From contig CAILZB010000027.1 in NCBI GenBank assembly GCA_903838565.1, positions 44,958 to 108,957 on the forward strand: a stretch of DNA of 64,000 nucleotides, written 5' to 3'. Below, one piece after another: positions 63,000-64,000 of the stretch. Source of the stretch: an uncultured beta proteobacterium. GTDB taxonomy: Bacteria > Pseudomonadota > Gammaproteobacteria > Burkholderiales > Burkholderiaceae_C. The notes under the pieces were generated by a model. It worked only from the letters and a program-made list of their open reading frames with translations, did no database searches and was not told the origin of the DNA. How positions within the stretch are numbered: position 1 is the first letter of the stretch; every line of letters begins with the position of its first letter. Both the position numbers and the translations under genes were made by a program.

Positions 63000-63809
63000 T
63001 CAGCCCACCGATGGGACCGTCTCACACAGCGCCATCAATTGCCCGCGAATGGCCTGATGGGTCGCCATTGCCAGAGACTTTCGCGACTGGCCCGATGGAT
63101 CGATGCACGCACCGACATGCACTTGCGTTGTGAGCGACGAGGTGGCCATGACAGCTCTGAGCGAAGACAGCAGGCTAGTCTCTCCAATGAACAGGGCCGC
63201 GTCCGAAGGCAGCCCCGTGCGGGCGTCCAGATAGCGCAGCGTGAGCGGTTGAACCGGGGTGTTGGAGCGGATGGCGGCTTCGAAGATATTCGCATGAAAG
63301 ACGCCCAGATCCGATCCGTCGGTGCTGGTGCCCTCGGGAAAAGCCACCACCGAGTAGCCCTGGCCGAACGCCGCCACGCTGGCGTCCACCATGGCGCGTG
63401 CGGAACGGCTTGACGAACGCCGCACGAAGATGGTCGAGCAGCCCTGCGCCACGCGTCCGAACAGCGGCCAGCGCCTGACTTCGGCCTTGGCGACAAAGAT
63501 CCCGGGCATCAGCGACTGGATCACCAGAATGTCCAGCCAGGAGACGTGGTTCGCGACCACCAGGCCGGCGCAGTCTGAGGGCACCATGCCGGCGCACCGC
63601 ACCTCCACCTGCAGGATCGCGAGCACGCGGCGCGCCCAGCGCCGCGTATGGTCGAGCTTGCCCGTCCTTTGCAGCCGCGGAAACAGCAGCGACAGGATCA
63701 GCATCGCAGCGACCAGCTCGAGCATCAGCCCGATTGCCTTGACCAGCGCGCGGGCCGGTGTTGGCCTGCGGGCCGTTGCTGCGGAGTTGTTCAGAGGTTC
63801 GTGTTGCAT
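63000..63809 (-). CDS. olsA: PlsC-family 1-acyl-glycerol-3-phosphate/lyso-ornithine lipid acyltransferase (OlsA-like)
   Basis: A 269-residue membrane acyltransferase with one N-terminal hydrophobic segment (LMLELVAAMLILSLLFP). The catalytic NHVSWLD (HX4D) is near residue 88; FVAKAEVRRWPLFG, FVRRSS and FPEGTSTDG follow in the right order. PlsC and OlsA share this fold; adjacency to olsB supports the second step of ornithine lipid synthesis. ATG 63809 has GGGTG nearby; a start at 63725 is possible. Confidence 0.82.
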   Translation of the reverse strand: MQHEPLNNSAATARRPTPARALVKAIGLMLELVAAMLILSLLFPRLQRTGKLDHTRRWARRVLAILQVEVRCAGMVPSDCAGLVVANHVSWLDILVIQSLMPGIFVAKAEVRRWPLFGRVAQGCSTIFVRRSSSRSARAMVDASVAAFGQGYSVVAFPEGTSTDGSDLGVFHANIFEAAIRSNTPVQPLTLRYLDARTGLPSDAALFIGETSLLSSLRAVMATSSLTTQVHVGACIDPSGQSRKSLAMATHQAIRGQLMALCETVPSVG

Positions 63810-63831
63810 CACCCGGGTGTAGCCGCGCTCG

Positions 63832-63849
63832 ATGACAGTGCTGTGACGC
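63832..63849 (-). promoter_or_regulatory. Two-unit PHO-like site before olsA
   Basis: On the minus strand GCGTCAC-AGCA-CTGTCAT, two units in 11-bp register; the second equals the consensus. It is only 23 nt from the chosen ATG, so either translation starts later or the site is fortuitous. Confidence 0.4.
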
Positions 63850-63954
63850 GAACCCTGCTGCCCTGACTGTGAACTAGTAGATCGTTCCATCAATACGGTT
63901 ACTAAATAGACGATAATTACCATGTTTCCTCTTCAACTTATGAGGGTGGTGATC

Positions 63955-64000
63955 ATGGCAAGAAAATCTGAACGGCCGTCGTTGGTTTTGACACAGGAAC
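63955..64000 (+). CDS. Start of a probable IS630-type transposase (cut by window edge)
   Basis: Only 15 codons are visible (MARKSERPSLVLTQE). The start matches, from memory, IS630-family transposases beginning MARKSERPS, and GAGGGTGGTG lies just upstream. A low-GC stretch precedes it (63885-63945), unlike the rest of the window, consistent with an element end. No terminal repeat pair can be tested because the other end is outside. Confidence 0.5.
   Translation, partial: MARKSERPSLVLTQE

Overview
The window is about 64 kb of high-GC, densely coding chromosome from a betaproteobacterium. The order Burkholderiales is well supported, and the family Comamonadaceae is my best guess. The evidence is the gene neighbourhoods (rpsF-priB-rpsR-rplI-dnaB, alaA-hom-thrC-mobB-moeA-moaD-moaE-clpB, tolB-pal-cpoB-tcdA), the PHA regulator PhaR, a Trp-rich small protein and type-B L31. 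Almost every gene is intact. The only sign of a mobile element is the start of a probable IS630-type transposase at the right edge.

Layout. 0-10 kb is housekeeping: the start of rnr, tRNA-Leu(CAG), rimO, phaR, tRNA-Val(GAC), lgt, ilvD, a cytochrome c, argD-argF and a tryptophanase. 10-22 kb is accessory: a flavin monooxygenase, a MASE1 histidine kinase with an ANTAR response regulator, and a complete five-gene tungsten aldehyde oxidoreductase operon (aorABCDE order). A divergent GAF/Fis regulator that lacks an AAA+ domain and two MFS transporters complete that block. 22-33 kb holds clpB with a sigma-32-type promoter, molybdenum cofactor genes (mobB, moeA, moaD, moaE), the threonine branch (hom, thrC), alaA and bcp. 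33-42 kb holds a PIN-PhoH ATPase, dnaB and the ribosomal protein operon, tcdA and tolB-pal-cpoB.

42-64 kb is dominated by phosphate biology. An eight-gene operon runs pstS2-pstS-pstC-pstA-pstB-phoU-phoB-phoR. Divergent from it is ppx-ppk2. An EAL-CBS-GGDEF signalling protein follows, and then a co-directional group olsA, olsB, plcP-like phosphoesterase, agt-like glycosyltransferase, ppk1 and sixA. I read 11-bp-periodic PHO boxes in front of pstS, ppx, the EAL protein, ppk1 and olsB, with weaker ones before pstS2 and olsA. Together they suggest one PhoB-driven programme that imports phosphate, replaces phospholipids with ornithine lipids and glycolipids, manages polyphosphate and adjusts c-di-GMP.

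Other signals worth a second look are a 63-bp structured repeat present twice with compensatory stem changes, each copy ending exactly in the stop codon of the convergent gene; a repeat-derived 27-codon in-frame insertion in thrC; a priB gene that appears to start at ATT; and mutually exclusive hairpins over the aorA ribosome binding site.
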